Numbered from the stretch's first letter, positions 36,623-45,781 are shown. The stretch: DNA of 64,000 nt from Aeromonas jandaei (GCF_037890695.1 NZ_CP149571.1:513501-577500), one strand, 5' to 3'. Made by a program: numbers and translations. The notes: generated by a model from the letters alone, not told the origin.

Positions 36623-38341
36623 TCAGGACTCAAGCTCCCCGCCATCAGCCTCTGCCTGACCAACCAGCTCGGGTCGCAGCCAGGCGCTGCGAAAATCGAA
36701 CCAGCCGAGCGCCGTCATCCGCACCCCATGCACGCCGGTACGGCTCTCCAGCTCAAGCCAGTGGTGAAACAGCGGCACAAACCAGCCCTGCTGCTGCACC
36801 CTGGCCATCAGGGCGCGCGGGCCGGGTTCGGCGCCGCTGGCGCGCCACTGCGTCAACCCCTGCCACAACGGCAGCTGGCTGGCCCACACCCGGCGCAGCA
36901 GCGGAGTGCCCTGCAACCAGCCGTAGGGGGCAAAGGGCCCCTCATGTTCAAGGTTGAGGGTACCAAGCCAGAGATCCACATCCTCGTCCTCACCGCTCAC
37001 CCAGCGACCGTAATCAAGGGTGCGCACCTCCAGCTCAATTCCCTGCGACCCGAGCAGATCGGCCATGGCACCGGCACACTCGTTGAACTCGATATGCTGG
37101 TTGAAACAGGCGAGCACCAGCCGCTGTGGCAGGCTCTGTGGCCGGGGCTGCGGCGGTGGCAGCGCCTCGCGCCAGTGGGGCAGCATGCCGAGGGCGCTGG
37201 TCCAGCCCCGTTGCAGCTCGGGGGCAACCCGTGCCATCAGGGCAACCGGACTGAGCAGCTGAATGATCCAGTAGCGCAGAGCAGGATCCTGCAAGGCACG
37301 GGAGCGCTCATCCTGCAGCAGGAAGTAGCAGCCCGATTCGAGCTCCGACTCGCCGCGCATGGTGCCAAGCTCGGGGCTGTCGCGTCCCAGCTGCAGGTGG
37401 CTCTCCAGCCGCTCCGCCAGCTCCGGCAACATCCAGATGTCGATCTCGTCGAGCAGGGCGCGCAGACCGAAATAGTCGTCAAAGGCGGCGAGGCGCAGTT
37501 GCAGCGGGTCGTTGGCGATCACCCGATAGGGGCCGGTGCCCACCGGTTGCAGGGCAAAGCCCGCCTCCCCCTTGAGCTCGCACGGCAAAATGGCCGCCAC
37601 CGGCTCGGCCAGCAGATCGGGCAGCAGAGGATCCGGGCTGTCGAGATAGAGATCCAGAGTGCGCGGCCAGGGGCTATCCAGTCGCGCCAGATGGGCGAAC
37701 AGCGGGCGATCCCGCAGGGCCAGCAGACTCTCCATCACATCCTCCACCACCAGCTCACGACCGTGGTGAAAGCGCACCGCCGGGCGCAGGTAGAAACGCC
37801 AGTGGCAGGGGCCGACCTGTTCCCAGTGGTGAGCCAGATCGCCCTCGATTTCCCCATTTTCCTCATTTCGCCGGGTGAGGCCGTTGAAGATCTGGCGGCT
37901 CAGATGCACCTCCGAGCGGCGCATCGGGCCGGTAGGCAGCAGCTGCGGCAACGGCCGGTAGTAGGGCACCCGCAGGATCTGGCGCCCCTCGCGGGTGGCC
38001 TGACCGAGCTGCTCGAGCAGCAGCGGGGTGAGCAGATCGAGGCGATCTTCGGCCAGCCGCACCGCCTGCGCCAGCTGGCCCTCACTGAGCAGATCCCGCA
38101 AGCGGCGCCGGGTCAGGCTCTCCTGACTGTCGAGCAGAGTGAGCCGGGAGCGCCGCCCCCGCCCCGCTTCCGCTGTCCAGTTGAGCCAGCCCTGATCCTG
38201 CATCCGCCGCAGCAACAGACGGGCGTTGCGCGGGGTGCAGCAGAGCAGATCCGCCACCTCGGCGAGGCTGATCTCCCGCTCATCGCAGCCAAGCTGCTGG
38301 GCGAGCCGTTGAAATTGCTGGTAGAGGCGACCGGTCGGCAT
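36623..38341 (-). CDS. sgrR: SgrR, sugar-phosphate stress regulator
   Basis: A 572-residue regulator (E. coli 551). The N-terminal winged helix (LAEVADLLCCTPRNARLLLRRMQDQGWLNW, residues ~24-55) is followed by an SBP_bac_5-like ligand domain with YYRPLPQLLP, RRSEVHLSRQIFNGLTRRNEENGE and HHWRFYLRPAVRFHHGRE-like blocks that match E. coli SgrR. Start at 38341 (MPTGRLYQQFQRL) aligns with E. coli MPSARLQQQFIRL; an ATG 10 codons upstream is less likely. In E. coli it activates sgrS during glucose-phosphate stress. The divergent small gene here fits that role. Confidence 0.92.
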   Translation of the reverse strand: MPTGRLYQQFQRLAQQLGCDEREISLAEVADLLCCTPRNARLLLRRMQDQGWLNWTAEAGRGRRSRLTLLDSQESLTRRRLRDLLSEGQLAQAVRLAEDRLDLLTPLLLEQLGQATREGRQILRVPYYRPLPQLLPTGPMRRSEVHLSRQIFNGLTRRNEENGEIEGDLAHHWEQVGPCHWRFYLRPAVRFHHGRELVVEDVMESLLALRDRPLFAHLARLDSPWPRTLDLYLDSPDPLLPDLLAEPVAAILPCELKGEAGFALQPVGTGPYRVIANDPLQLRLAAFDDYFGLRALLDEIDIWMLPELAERLESHLQLGRDSPELGTMRGESELESGCYFLLQDERSRALQDPALRYWIIQLLSPVALMARVAPELQRGWTSALGMLPHWREALPPPQPRPQSLPQRLVLACFNQHIEFNECAGAMADLLGSQGIELEVRTLDYGRWVSGEDEDVDLWLGTLNLEHEGPFAPYGWLQGTPLLRRVWASQLPLWQGLTQWRASGAEPGPRALMARVQQQGWFVPLFHHWLELESRTGVHGVRMTALGWFDFRSAWLRPELVGQAEADGGELES

Positions 38342-38440
38342 AAAAGAGGAAATCCTTCGTTCAAAAGTCATCAGTTTTTACTTCCGCATTTTAACTCAAT
38401 ACTGACGATGACGCTGAGCAACAACATAAGGAGCCTCACC

Positions 38441-38617
38441 ATGAACCATCACATCGAGCCCAAACCGAACCGGATCCAGCAGATCCTGCGCCGTTACTTC
38501 AAGCGGATCCTGCCGCGCCCGCTGCCACTTATCGAAGATCCCATGCAGCAGCTCAACCGCCTGATGCAGTGGGATATGAACCAGATCGACGACAAGGAGT
38601 ATCGCCGCCGCCTCTGA
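38441..38617 (+). CDS. SgrT-like small protein, divergent from sgrR
   Basis: A 58-residue ORF, MNHHIEPKPNRIQQILRRYF to DDKEYRRRL, with AAGGAG nine bases before the ATG. It lies divergent from sgrR, where enteric bacteria have the dual-function SgrS RNA that encodes SgrT. Remembered E. coli SgrT (43 residues) has YF near its start and LMQWDD near its end; this ORF has RRYF and NRLMQWDMNQ with similar spacing. SgrT blocks glucose uptake by the PtsG transporter. I did not find a clear SgrS-like base-pairing segment or terminator downstream, so the RNA part is unproven. Confidence 0.7.
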   Translation: MNHHIEPKPNRIQQILRRYFKRILPRPLPLIEDPMQQLNRLMQWDMNQIDDKEYRRRL

Positions 38618-38715
38618 GTGCGAGCCGTGCCAGCCACTCGGGACGCGCATCCCCCTGCGGGAGCAATTGCTTTGCCGGATCTTGCTGTTTACATCGGCCA
38701 CGGGCCTGATAGATT

Positions 38716-38731
38716 GGACGTCTATCCATCT
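38716..38731 (+). promoter_or_regulatory. MetJ-type operator of metY
   Basis: GGACGTCT followed directly by ATCCATCT: two tandem met boxes (consensus AGACGTCT), the first with seven of eight matches, the second five of eight. It lies about 40 bases before the gene. This predicts repression by MetJ with S-adenosylmethionine. Confidence 0.75.
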
Positions 38732-38768
38732 ATAACTGCCATAAGCAACATCCAACAAGGAGTGTGTG

Positions 38769-40037
38769 ATGAAAGATGCGACCCTGGCCCTGCACCACGG
38801 CTTTACCAACGACCCCACCACCAAGGCCGTTGCCGTGCCCATCTACCAGACGGTGGCCTACGAGTTCGAGAGCGCCCAGCACGGGGCGGATCTGTTCAAT
38901 CTGGCGGTGCCGGGCAATATCTACACCCGCATCATGAACCCCACCAATGATGTGCTGGAGCAGCGGATGGCCGCGCTGGAAGGGGGGATCGCCGCACTGG
39001 TAGTCTCGGCAGGTTCTGCCGCCATCACCTATGCCATTCAGGCGCTGACCGCAGCCGGTGACAACATCGTCTCCACTCCCCAGCTCTATGGCGGCACCTA
39101 CACATTGTTCGCCCACATGCTGCCGAGTTTCGGCGTTGAAGTGCGCTTCGCCAAGGATGACAGTGCCGAGGCCATCGCCGCCCTCATCGACGACAAGACC
39201 AAGGCGGTCTACTGCGAGAGCATCGGCAATCCGGCGGGCAACATCGTCGATCTGGCCGCACTGGCCAAGGCAGCCCATGCCCGCGGCGTGCCGCTTATCG
39301 TCGACAACACGGTCGCCACACCGGTCTTGTGCAAACCCATCGAACATGGCGCTGACATCGTCGTCCACAGCCTGACCAAATATGTCGGCGGCCACGGCAA
39401 CTCGCTGGGTGGCGTCATCGTCGACTCGGGCAAGTTCCCCTGGGCGGATCACGCCGAGCGCTTCCCCCAGCTGACCAAACCCGAGCCCTCCTACCACGGG
39501 GTGGTCTATACCGAGGCCTTTGGCCCGGCCGCCTTTATCGGACGGGTACGCACAGTGCCGCTGCGCAATACCGGCGCAGCGCTGGCGCCGATGAACGCCT
39601 TCCTGCTGCTGCAGGGGTTGGAGACCCTGAGCCTGCGCATGGAGCGCCACGTCGACAACGCCCTGCGGGTCGCCAACCACCTCAAGCATCACCCCAAAGT
39701 GGCATGGGTCAGCTACGCCGGTCTGCCGGGTCACCCGCACTACTTGCTGGCAGAGAAGTACATGGCCGGTCGCCCCTCGGCGATTCTCTCGTTCGGCCTG
39801 AAGGATGGCTACGAGGCGGGGGTGCGTTTCTACGATGCGCTCAAGATCTTCAAGCGGCTGGTCAATATCGGTGACGCCAAGTCGCTGGCCTGCCACCCCG
39901 CCTCCACCACTCATCGCCAGCTGAGCGAGGAGGAGCAGGCCAAGGCTGGAGTCAAACCCGAGATGATCCGGCTGTCGGTCGGGATCGAGGCGATCGAGGA
40001 CATACTGGCGGATCTGGATCAGGCGCTGGAGGCATAA
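38769..40037 (+). CDS. metY: O-acetylhomoserine sulfhydrylase-type enzyme (MetY family)
   Basis: A PLP enzyme of 422 residues from the Cys/Met metabolism family, probably making homocysteine from O-acetylhomoserine and sulfide. IYTRIMNPTNDVLEQRMAALEGG, DNTVATPVLCKPIEHGADI and the PLP-lysine segment HSLTKYVGGHGNSLGG are present. NIGDAKSLACHPASTTHRQL is the C-terminal signature. Start at 38769 has AAGGAG upstream; a GTG one codon earlier is the alternative. The MetJ operator supports a methionine role; cystathionine gamma-lyase-like activities are less likely. Confidence 0.9.
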   Translation: MKDATLALHHGFTNDPTTKAVAVPIYQTVAYEFESAQHGADLFNLAVPGNIYTRIMNPTNDVLEQRMAALEGGIAALVVSAGSAAITYAIQALTAAGDNIVSTPQLYGGTYTLFAHMLPSFGVEVRFAKDDSAEAIAALIDDKTKAVYCESIGNPAGNIVDLAALAKAAHARGVPLIVDNTVATPVLCKPIEHGADIVVHSLTKYVGGHGNSLGGVIVDSGKFPWADHAERFPQLTKPEPSYHGVVYTEAFGPAAFIGRVRTVPLRNTGAALAPMNAFLLLQGLETLSLRMERHVDNALRVANHLKHHPKVAWVSYAGLPGHPHYLLAEKYMAGRPSAILSFGLKDGYEAGVRFYDALKIFKRLVNIGDAKSLACHPASTTHRQLSEEEQAKAGVKPEMIRLSVGIEAIEDILADLDQALEA

Positions 40038-40051
40038 GTCAGGTGTTGAGC

Positions 40052-40078
40052 GAGCGGGCATCAGCCCGCTCTTTTTTT
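40052..40078 (+). terminator. metY terminator
   Basis: GAGCGGGC, loop ATCA, GCCCGCTC, seven Ts. Confidence 0.93.
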
Positions 40079-40143
40079 ACTGCCGGTGAACCGCCCCCCT
40101 CGCCCGCTCGTATACCCCACCCTGCCACCGAATCGAGGTCGTT

Positions 40144-40770
40144 ATGATAGTCCTGCACCACCTGAACAAATCCCGCTCCCAACGCATCATCTGGCTGCTC
40201 GAAGAGCTGGGTCAGCCCTATGAAATCAAGGCGTATCAGCGCGATGCCACCACCTTTCTGGCACCGCCCGAGCTAAAAGCCATCCATCCACTCGGCAAGT
40301 CGCCGGTCATCGAGTTCGACGGCCGGGTGCTGGCAGAATCGGGCGCCATCACCGAGTACCTGATTGCCCGCTATGCCGCCGATCGGCTGGCTCCTGCACC
40401 AGATAGCCTGGAGTATCCCGAATACCTGCAGTGGCTTCACTTTGCCGAGAGCTCGGGCATCCTGCCGCTGCTGCTGGATATGTTTGTGCGCAAAGATGGC
40501 AGCCCGATGCGCTTCCTGCCGGACTATGCCAAGGCGGAGTGTGCCAAGGTGCTGGGCTACCTCAACGATGTGATGGCGAATCGCCACTATCTGGTGGGGG
40601 ATCGCCTCTCCGGCGCTGACATCATGAACTCCTTCCTGGTGGATCTGCTGGCGCAAAGCGGTCAGCTGGCCCACTTTCCACACCTGCAAGCCTACTGGCA
40701 GCGCCTCAATACCCATCCGGCTCGCCAGAAGGCCATGGAGCTGGAACGCAAGCTGGATCAGCGCCCCTGA
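40144..40770 (+). CDS. Glutathione S-transferase
   Basis: A 208-residue cytosolic GST. The thioredoxin-like N-terminal domain has LHHLNKSRSQRIIWLLEELGQPYE and HPLGKSPVIEFDGRVLAESGAITEYL, with the cis-Pro and the glutathione-binding ES pair. The all-helical C-terminal domain has LVGDRLSGADIMNSFLVDLL. The catalytic residue is probably Ser in KSRSQR rather than Tyr, as in beta/nu-type bacterial GSTs. Substrate unknown. Terminator directly downstream. Confidence 0.9.
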   Translation: MIVLHHLNKSRSQRIIWLLEELGQPYEIKAYQRDATTFLAPPELKAIHPLGKSPVIEFDGRVLAESGAITEYLIARYAADRLAPAPDSLEYPEYLQWLHFAESSGILPLLLDMFVRKDGSPMRFLPDYAKAECAKVLGYLNDVMANRHYLVGDRLSGADIMNSFLVDLLAQSGQLAHFPHLQAYWQRLNTHPARQKAMELERKLDQRP

Positions 40771-40787
40771 CCGAACCGCTACCATGC

Positions 40788-40816
40788 AAAACGCCCCGAC
40801 AGTCGGGGCGTTTTTG
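40788..40816. terminator. Terminator between GST and EamA genes
   Basis: AAAACGCCCCGAC and GTCGGGGCGTTTTT, near-perfect, A run and T run on opposite sides. Confidence 0.9.
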
Positions 40817-40836
40817 TTATGCTGGCAGAGCGCGGT

Positions 40837-41736
40837 TTACTTGGCCAGCGGCACCTTGTCGCGGCGCGACTTCCACCACCAGCGCAGCCGGATCTGGGAG
40901 ATCAGCATCCCCGCCAGCATCAGCGAACAGCCCGCCACCGTCTGCTCATCCAGCGTCTCATCCAGCAGCAATACGCCCCCCACGGCGGCGAAGACGGTCT
41001 CCAGACTGAGAATGATGGCAGCATGGGCCGGATGGGCACCGCGCTGCCCCAGCACCTGCAGGGTATAGCCAACCCCCACCGAGACCAGACCGGCGTAGAG
41101 CAGCGCCTGCCAACCGGCAACCGCCCCGGCCACCGTCGGCATCTCGATGATGAAGGCGGTAACGAGGCTGAGCAGACCGCACACCACAAACTGCACGCAA
41201 GCCAGCTTGATAGGGGCCACCCGGTTGGAGTAGTGATCCACCAGCAGCAGATGGATCGCCCAGAACAGCGCGCCAATCACCTGCAGCAGATCGCCAAAGC
41301 CGATGGAAAAGTCATCCGTCACGCTCAGCAGATAGAGACCGGCCAGCGCGATAAGCGCGCCAATCCAGGTGTTGGTGCCGGTCTTGTGGTGCAGCAGCAA
41401 ACCCAGCACAGGCACCAGAATGATGTAGAGCCCGGTGATAAAACCGGCCTTGGCGGCTGTGGTGTAGAGCAGCCCCACCTGTTGCAGGGAGGCGGCGCAG
41501 AACAGCACCAGTCCGGCCAGCACACCACCGGTCAGCAACTGGCGATGATCGTCCGTGACGGCAACAGGTTGTCGGGATTTGAGCCACCACAGCAGCGGTA
41601 GCAGAGAGAAGGCGCCGAGCAGAAAGCGCAGGCCATTGAAGGTGTATGGCCCCATATGATCCATCCCGAGGCGCTGGGCGACAAAGCCCATGCCCCAGAT
41701 GGTGGCAGCCATCAGCAACATCAGATTGGAACGCAT
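40837..41736 (-). CDS. EamA-family (DMT) transporter
   Basis: A 299-residue inner-membrane protein with ten hydrophobic segments. MLLMAATIWGMGFVAQRLGMDHMGPYTFNGLRFLLGA is the typical start of these exporters; KAGFITGLYIILVPVLGLLL and SLETVFAAVGGVLLLDETL are the ends of the two repeats. Basic C terminus (WWWKSRRDKVPLAK). Substrate unknown. It is a separate lineage from the EamA protein at 7.7 kb. Confidence 0.88.
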   Translation of the reverse strand: MRSNLMLLMAATIWGMGFVAQRLGMDHMGPYTFNGLRFLLGAFSLLPLLWWLKSRQPVAVTDDHRQLLTGGVLAGLVLFCAASLQQVGLLYTTAAKAGFITGLYIILVPVLGLLLHHKTGTNTWIGALIALAGLYLLSVTDDFSIGFGDLLQVIGALFWAIHLLLVDHYSNRVAPIKLACVQFVVCGLLSLVTAFIIEMPTVAGAVAGWQALLYAGLVSVGVGYTLQVLGQRGAHPAHAAIILSLETVFAAVGGVLLLDETLDEQTVAGCSLMLAGMLISQIRLRWWWKSRRDKVPLAK

Positions 41737-41808
41737 GATAATTCATCCTTAAATCAGCGTTTTGCGGGTTATCTGATCCAAGATACCCGTCTCCCCACCC
41801 TCTTGTCT

Positions 41809-42249
41809 TTATGGCAGTGGATGTTTTACCAGCAGGGCGAAGATCAGCACCAGCAACATGTTGCCACGCAGGATCCAGATCACCCGGAATTGCTGCTGGA
41901 TGGAGATCATCGGCGCGCGACCCAGCCGCAGGGAGCGGCGCCAGCGGTAGAAGAGACGGCTGGGGTAATCGAGCGATCCCACGATCACCAGAAAGAGCAG
42001 GGTCTGCATGCCGTGAGCCGGGTGGGCAAAGAGAGCAGCCAGCGAGCCGGCATGTTCGAGCGCCAGCAGACAACCGGTGGCAAAGATGCCGAACAGGGCC
42101 AGTGCCGAAACCCCGTCCACCACCAGCAGACGGCGCACTCGCACCATGTTGAGCCCGCGGCGAAAAATGAGGTATTCGATGCACAGGGCGAGCAGCAGCA
42201 GAATAATACTGCCGTCATGGAGATGGCAGAGCAGAGAATGATTGAGCAT
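41809..42249 (-). CDS. DUF2214-family membrane protein
   Basis: A 146-residue protein with four hydrophobic segments, starting MLNHSLLCHLHDGSIILLLLALCIEYL, with the conserved H..D pattern, then a loop with RRLLVVDGVSALALFG and a basic loop RWRRSLRLGRAPMI before the last helix. Function unknown. An ATG two codons earlier (42255) is possible. Family name from memory. Confidence 0.75.
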   Translation of the reverse strand: MLNHSLLCHLHDGSIILLLLALCIEYLIFRRGLNMVRVRRLLVVDGVSALALFGIFATGCLLALEHAGSLAALFAHPAHGMQTLLFLVIVGSLDYPSRLFYRWRRSLRLGRAPMISIQQQFRVIWILRGNMLLVLIFALLVKHPLP

Positions 42250-42332
42250 CAGCAAATTCTCACATCCTGCCTTTAGACGCGCCGAACGCCATCATATATG
42301 CTGGTCTCACTCGAGCTGAAAAGGATCTCTTC

Positions 42333-43976
42333 ATGCCCCGCGGTACGTCCAGGAATACGTGGTCATTAATCTCCCGCATGCGGTTGGGCCTCCTCCTGCT
42401 CTTTATCCCTGTTTTGCTGCTGGGCAGCATCTACTACCTGCATATGGAGCGCACCCTGCGCCACGAGCAGGAACAAAATCTGGTGGCCCGCAATACCCAA
42501 TATCTGCACACCCTGCTCGAACCCTATCTGGAGACGCTCAAACGCCAGTTTACGCTGATTTACCAGCAGGTAAATTATCAGGACTTCATTGAGCCGACCA
42601 TTCGCAACGGCGAACACTATCTGCAGTCGTGGCGGGCCTATCACAAGGTAATGGAGCTCGACTATGTCTATGTCGGCACCGAGTATCGCAAGATGCTGAT
42701 CCACCCTGCATGGCAAGCTGACGAAAGGTTCGATCCCCGGGTTCGCCCCTGGTACAAGCTGGCGGCCAGCCACCCCGGCCAGATTGTCTTTACCGACCCC
42801 TACTACGACTACACCCTCGGTACCCTCACCATGGCGCTGGCACGGGTCATCCTGACCCCGGACGGCAAACGGGTCGGTGTGCTCTCCCTCGATACCCAGC
42901 TCACTCCGCTCGCCAGCTGGCTCAACAACAAACGCGGTGTGGATTATCACAACGGGCAGGGTTATCAGATGCTGATCAACCACGAGGGGCTGGTACTGGC
43001 TCACCCGGACCGCGCCCGCGTCTTCAAGCCGCTGACCGACCCTACATGGCTGACACGGATGAAGGGCGATCAGGGCTTCTTCCTCGATAAGGCAAGCGGC
43101 CAGATGGTCGCCTACAACCGCATTCCCGAGCAGCGCTGGATCCTGCTCAGCGTCGAGCCTACCGCCAGCATGCAACGGGTGATCGACAGCGTCTCCGTCA
43201 ACGTGCAGCTGATGATCGGCGTAGCCTGCGTACTCTATCTGCTGCTCGCCATGCTCTGGTCCCGCTACTTCCGCCGCATGCTGGGCGAAATCACCCTGCT
43301 GATCCGGGCCAGCCGCTCCGGCGGTATCGCCTACAACGGTCGCCGCATGCTGGAGCTGGCCAAGGTCTACGAAGAGATGGATGCCGCCAGCCAGGACTTC
43401 GCCCAGATCCGGCTGCAAGCCAATCAGGACAAGCTCACCGGCCTCTACAACCGCCGCTTCTTCGACGAGTGCCTGCAACAGCAGATCAAGCAGGGCCACC
43501 CCTTCGGGCTGGTGATGTTCGATCTCGACAACTTCAAACGGGTCAACGACACCTTCGGCCACCAGACCGGTGATGTGGTGCTCAAGCGGGTGGGCAAACT
43601 CGGCATGCGACTGTTCCACGACTGGGGCTGGTTCTGCCGCTATGGTGGCGAGGAGCTGGTGCTCATCTTCCGCTACGGCGAGGATCAACCCATGCTCCCC
43701 TCCCTGCTGGAGACCTTCCGGATCGGAGTGGAGCAGCTGGAGTGGCGCGAGGTGGATCTCACCATCACCATCAGCGGCGGCGTCGCCTTCAGCAAACCCG
43801 GTATGTCTGGCAAAGATCTGATTGAGCTGGCAGACAACGCCGTTTATCGCGCCAAGCGGGAGGGGAAAAACCGCATCTGCTTCCCGCAAAACGGCGAACA
43901 GACAACACAGCCGGATGAACCGCGTCCCGCGGACAAGGCGTCTGATGAGGAGCCGCTACGCGCCAACGAGGCATGA
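42333..43976 (+). CDS. Membrane diguanylate cyclase with Cache sensor
   Basis: A 547-residue signalling protein. N-terminal transmembrane helix (LGLLLLFIPVLLLGSIYYL, ~residues 18-36), a periplasmic dCache domain (~45-285, with DPRVRPWYKLAASHPGQ and FTDPYYDYTLG), a second helix (~290-310), then a GGDEF domain with DKLTGLYNRRFF and active site GGEEL. The RxxD inhibitory site is absent (sequence FHDWGWF before GGEEL), so feedback by c-di-GMP is not expected. It makes c-di-GMP in response to an unknown ligand. Terminator follows. Confidence 0.9.
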   Translation: MPRGTSRNTWSLISRMRLGLLLLFIPVLLLGSIYYLHMERTLRHEQEQNLVARNTQYLHTLLEPYLETLKRQFTLIYQQVNYQDFIEPTIRNGEHYLQSWRAYHKVMELDYVYVGTEYRKMLIHPAWQADERFDPRVRPWYKLAASHPGQIVFTDPYYDYTLGTLTMALARVILTPDGKRVGVLSLDTQLTPLASWLNNKRGVDYHNGQGYQMLINHEGLVLAHPDRARVFKPLTDPTWLTRMKGDQGFFLDKASGQMVAYNRIPEQRWILLSVEPTASMQRVIDSVSVNVQLMIGVACVLYLLLAMLWSRYFRRMLGEITLLIRASRSGGIAYNGRRMLELAKVYEEMDAASQDFAQIRLQANQDKLTGLYNRRFFDECLQQQIKQGHPFGLVMFDLDNFKRVNDTFGHQTGDVVLKRVGKLGMRLFHDWGWFCRYGGEELVLIFRYGEDQPMLPSLLETFRIGVEQLEWREVDLTITISGGVAFSKPGMSGKDLIELADNAVYRAKREGKNRICFPQNGEQTTQPDEPRPADKASDEEPLRANEA

Positions 43977-44000
43977 CAGCCAACAGCTGCGCTCAGATAA

Positions 44001-44035
44001 AAAGAGAGAGAGGCCTTCCAGCCTCTCTCTTTTTT
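44001..44035 (+). terminator. Terminator of the Cache-GGDEF gene
   Basis: AAAGAGAGAGAGGC, loop, GCCTCTCTCTTTTTT. Confidence 0.9.
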
Positions 44036-44068
44036 CATCACCACTTTTTCATCGCCACCAACCGGTAC

Positions 44069-44728
44069 TCAAAGCTGGCGCTGCCACTCCAGCACGGGCC
44101 AGCCCAGCTCCTCGGCCTGCTGACGCAGCGCGGGGGCCGGATTGACCGCATGGGGATGGCTCACCGCCCGCAGCATGGGCAGATCGTTGTGAGAATCGCT
44201 GTAACCAAAGCTTCCCTGCCAGAGGTTGTCCCTTCCGGCAAAGAGCTGGTTGATGCGGGCCACCTTGCCTTCGCGAAAACTGAGGGTGCCGCGGGTCTGG
44301 CCGGTCAGCATGCCGGACTCTTCATCGAGCTGGATGGCAACGCAGTGCTCCATCCCCAGCATCCGAGCCATGGGAGCAACCAGATGTTCGCCGGAGGCGG
44401 AGATGAGCACCAGCTCGTCGCCACGCTGGCGGTGCCACTCGATACGTGCCAGCCCCTCGGGGTAGATGCGCTCGCGCAGCACCTGCTCGGCAAAGCGGCT
44501 ACAGAGCGAGTCGAGCCACTGGCGTGTCTTGCCCGCCAGCGGTTGCAGGGTGAAGGCCATGTACTGGTGCATGTCCATTTTGCCCTGATGGTAGAGGGAC
44601 ATCATCCCCTGCTCCTCGGCAATCATGCTGGTGGGGGCCAGCTCCTCGGCCACCATGTACTCCAACCAGAGGCTGGCGGAATCCCCGGCAATCAGGGTCT
44701 CATCCAGATCAAACAGTGCCAGTGCCAT
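44069..44728 (-). CDS. HAD-superfamily phosphatase (subfamily IB, SerB-like)
   Basis: A 219-residue hydrolase. Motif I is LFDLDETL, motif II is LVLISAS, motif III/IV is GYSDSHNDLPML. The cap region and the C-terminal HAVNPAPALRQQAEELGWPVL are typical of the IB family with CicA-like members. Substrate unknown. It precedes the ABC operon on the same strand; the operon end is 39 bases upstream, so cotranscription is possible. Confidence 0.88.
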   Translation of the reverse strand: MALALFDLDETLIAGDSASLWLEYMVAEELAPTSMIAEEQGMMSLYHQGKMDMHQYMAFTLQPLAGKTRQWLDSLCSRFAEQVLRERIYPEGLARIEWHRQRGDELVLISASGEHLVAPMARMLGMEHCVAIQLDEESGMLTGQTRGTLSFREGKVARINQLFAGRDNLWQGSFGYSDSHNDLPMLRAVSHPHAVNPAPALRQQAEELGWPVLEWQRQL

Positions 44729-44767
44729 GGGCGCTCCTCGCAGTAAAAATGGAAATGAAATGCGGCC

Positions 44768-45775
44768 TCATGCTACCTCACAGAGTTGATCCCGGGCCAC
44801 TACCAGGGTCACGGCGCGCCCCACCGGCAGCAGTTCGCGGGCCGAGCGGTTGAGGCAATCCACCGTCAGTACGCCTGCCTCGCAGGTCACCTGATAGCGG
44901 ATGACGTTGCCAAGCAGCTGTTGCCCGCTGATCACCCCCGGCAGGTTCGGTTCGTCGCTGTGAGCGCCAGCCGGCAGCAGGGAGAGGGATTCGGGTCGCA
45001 GCGCCAGCTTGCCCTGAAAACGGGGGCCAAACAGCGACTTGCCCTGCTCGACGCCAAGCAGGTTGTAGTTGCCGATAAAGCTCGCTACAAACTCGCTGGC
45101 GGGACGGGTATAGATCTCCTCCGGCGTACCGCTCTGGACGATGGATCCCTTGTTCATCAGGAAGATCCTGTCCGACATGGTCAGCGCCTCCTCCTGATCG
45201 TGAGTCACGAAGATGGTGGTGAGCTCGAGGCGCTGCTGGATCTCGCGGATCTGCTGGCGCAGGCTGCGGCGGATGCGGGCATCCAGCGCCGAGAGCGGCT
45301 CGTCCAGCAGCAGGATCCGCGGCTGCACCACCAGAGCCCGGGCCAGCGCGACCCGCTGACGCTGGCCACCGGAGAGCTCGGCCGGATAGCGGCGCTCGAA
45401 ACCGGTCAGCTCCACCAGCTCAAGCGCCTCCTGCACGCTGGCGGCGAGATCCCGTCCCGGCTGGGGTTTCATCTTGAGGCCAAAGGCGACGTTGTCCCAC
45501 ACCGTCATGTTGGGGAAGAGCGCATAGCTCTGGAACACCATGCCGATGCCGCGCTTCTGGGGCTCCTGCCAGGTGATATCTTCACCGGCCACCCGCACCT
45601 GACCGCCATCCACCGGAGTGAGCCCGGCCAGCGCCCGCAGCAGGGTGGATTTGCCGCAGCCGGAGGGGCCGAGCAGGGTCACCAGCTCCCCCTTGCGAAT
45701 GCCGAATTCGATCCCCTCGAACACTCTGGTATCGCCGTAGGATTTGTGCAGTTGATTCACTTCTAGATGGAACAT
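44768..45775 (-). CDS. ABC transporter ATP-binding protein (PhnT-like)
   Basis: The 335-residue ATPase of the Pho-controlled importer. Walker A is LGPSGCGKST, signature LSGGQRQRVALARALV, Walker B ILLLDEPLSALD, and the switch histidine is in TIFVTHDQEEA. A C-terminal TOBE-like region (~residues 250-335) fits the spermidine/iron/phosphonate-type ATPases. It is the last gene of the minus-strand operon, 6 bases after the second permease. PhnT of 2-aminoethylphosphonate systems is the closest type by context. Confidence 0.88.
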   Translation of the reverse strand: MFHLEVNQLHKSYGDTRVFEGIEFGIRKGELVTLLGPSGCGKSTLLRALAGLTPVDGGQVRVAGEDITWQEPQKRGIGMVFQSYALFPNMTVWDNVAFGLKMKPQPGRDLAASVQEALELVELTGFERRYPAELSGGQRQRVALARALVVQPRILLLDEPLSALDARIRRSLRQQIREIQQRLELTTIFVTHDQEEALTMSDRIFLMNKGSIVQSGTPEEIYTRPASEFVASFIGNYNLLGVEQGKSLFGPRFQGKLALRPESLSLLPAGAHSDEPNLPGVISGQQLLGNVIRYQVTCEAGVLTVDCLNRSARELLPVGRAVTLVVARDQLCEVA

Positions 45776-45781
45776 GTTGAT

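Noticed and set aside
36728..38617. 629-codon plus-strand frame through sgrR
   Set aside because: Only its last 58 codons, from 38441, have a ribosome site and protein-like features (SgrT-like); the rest is antisense to sgrR.
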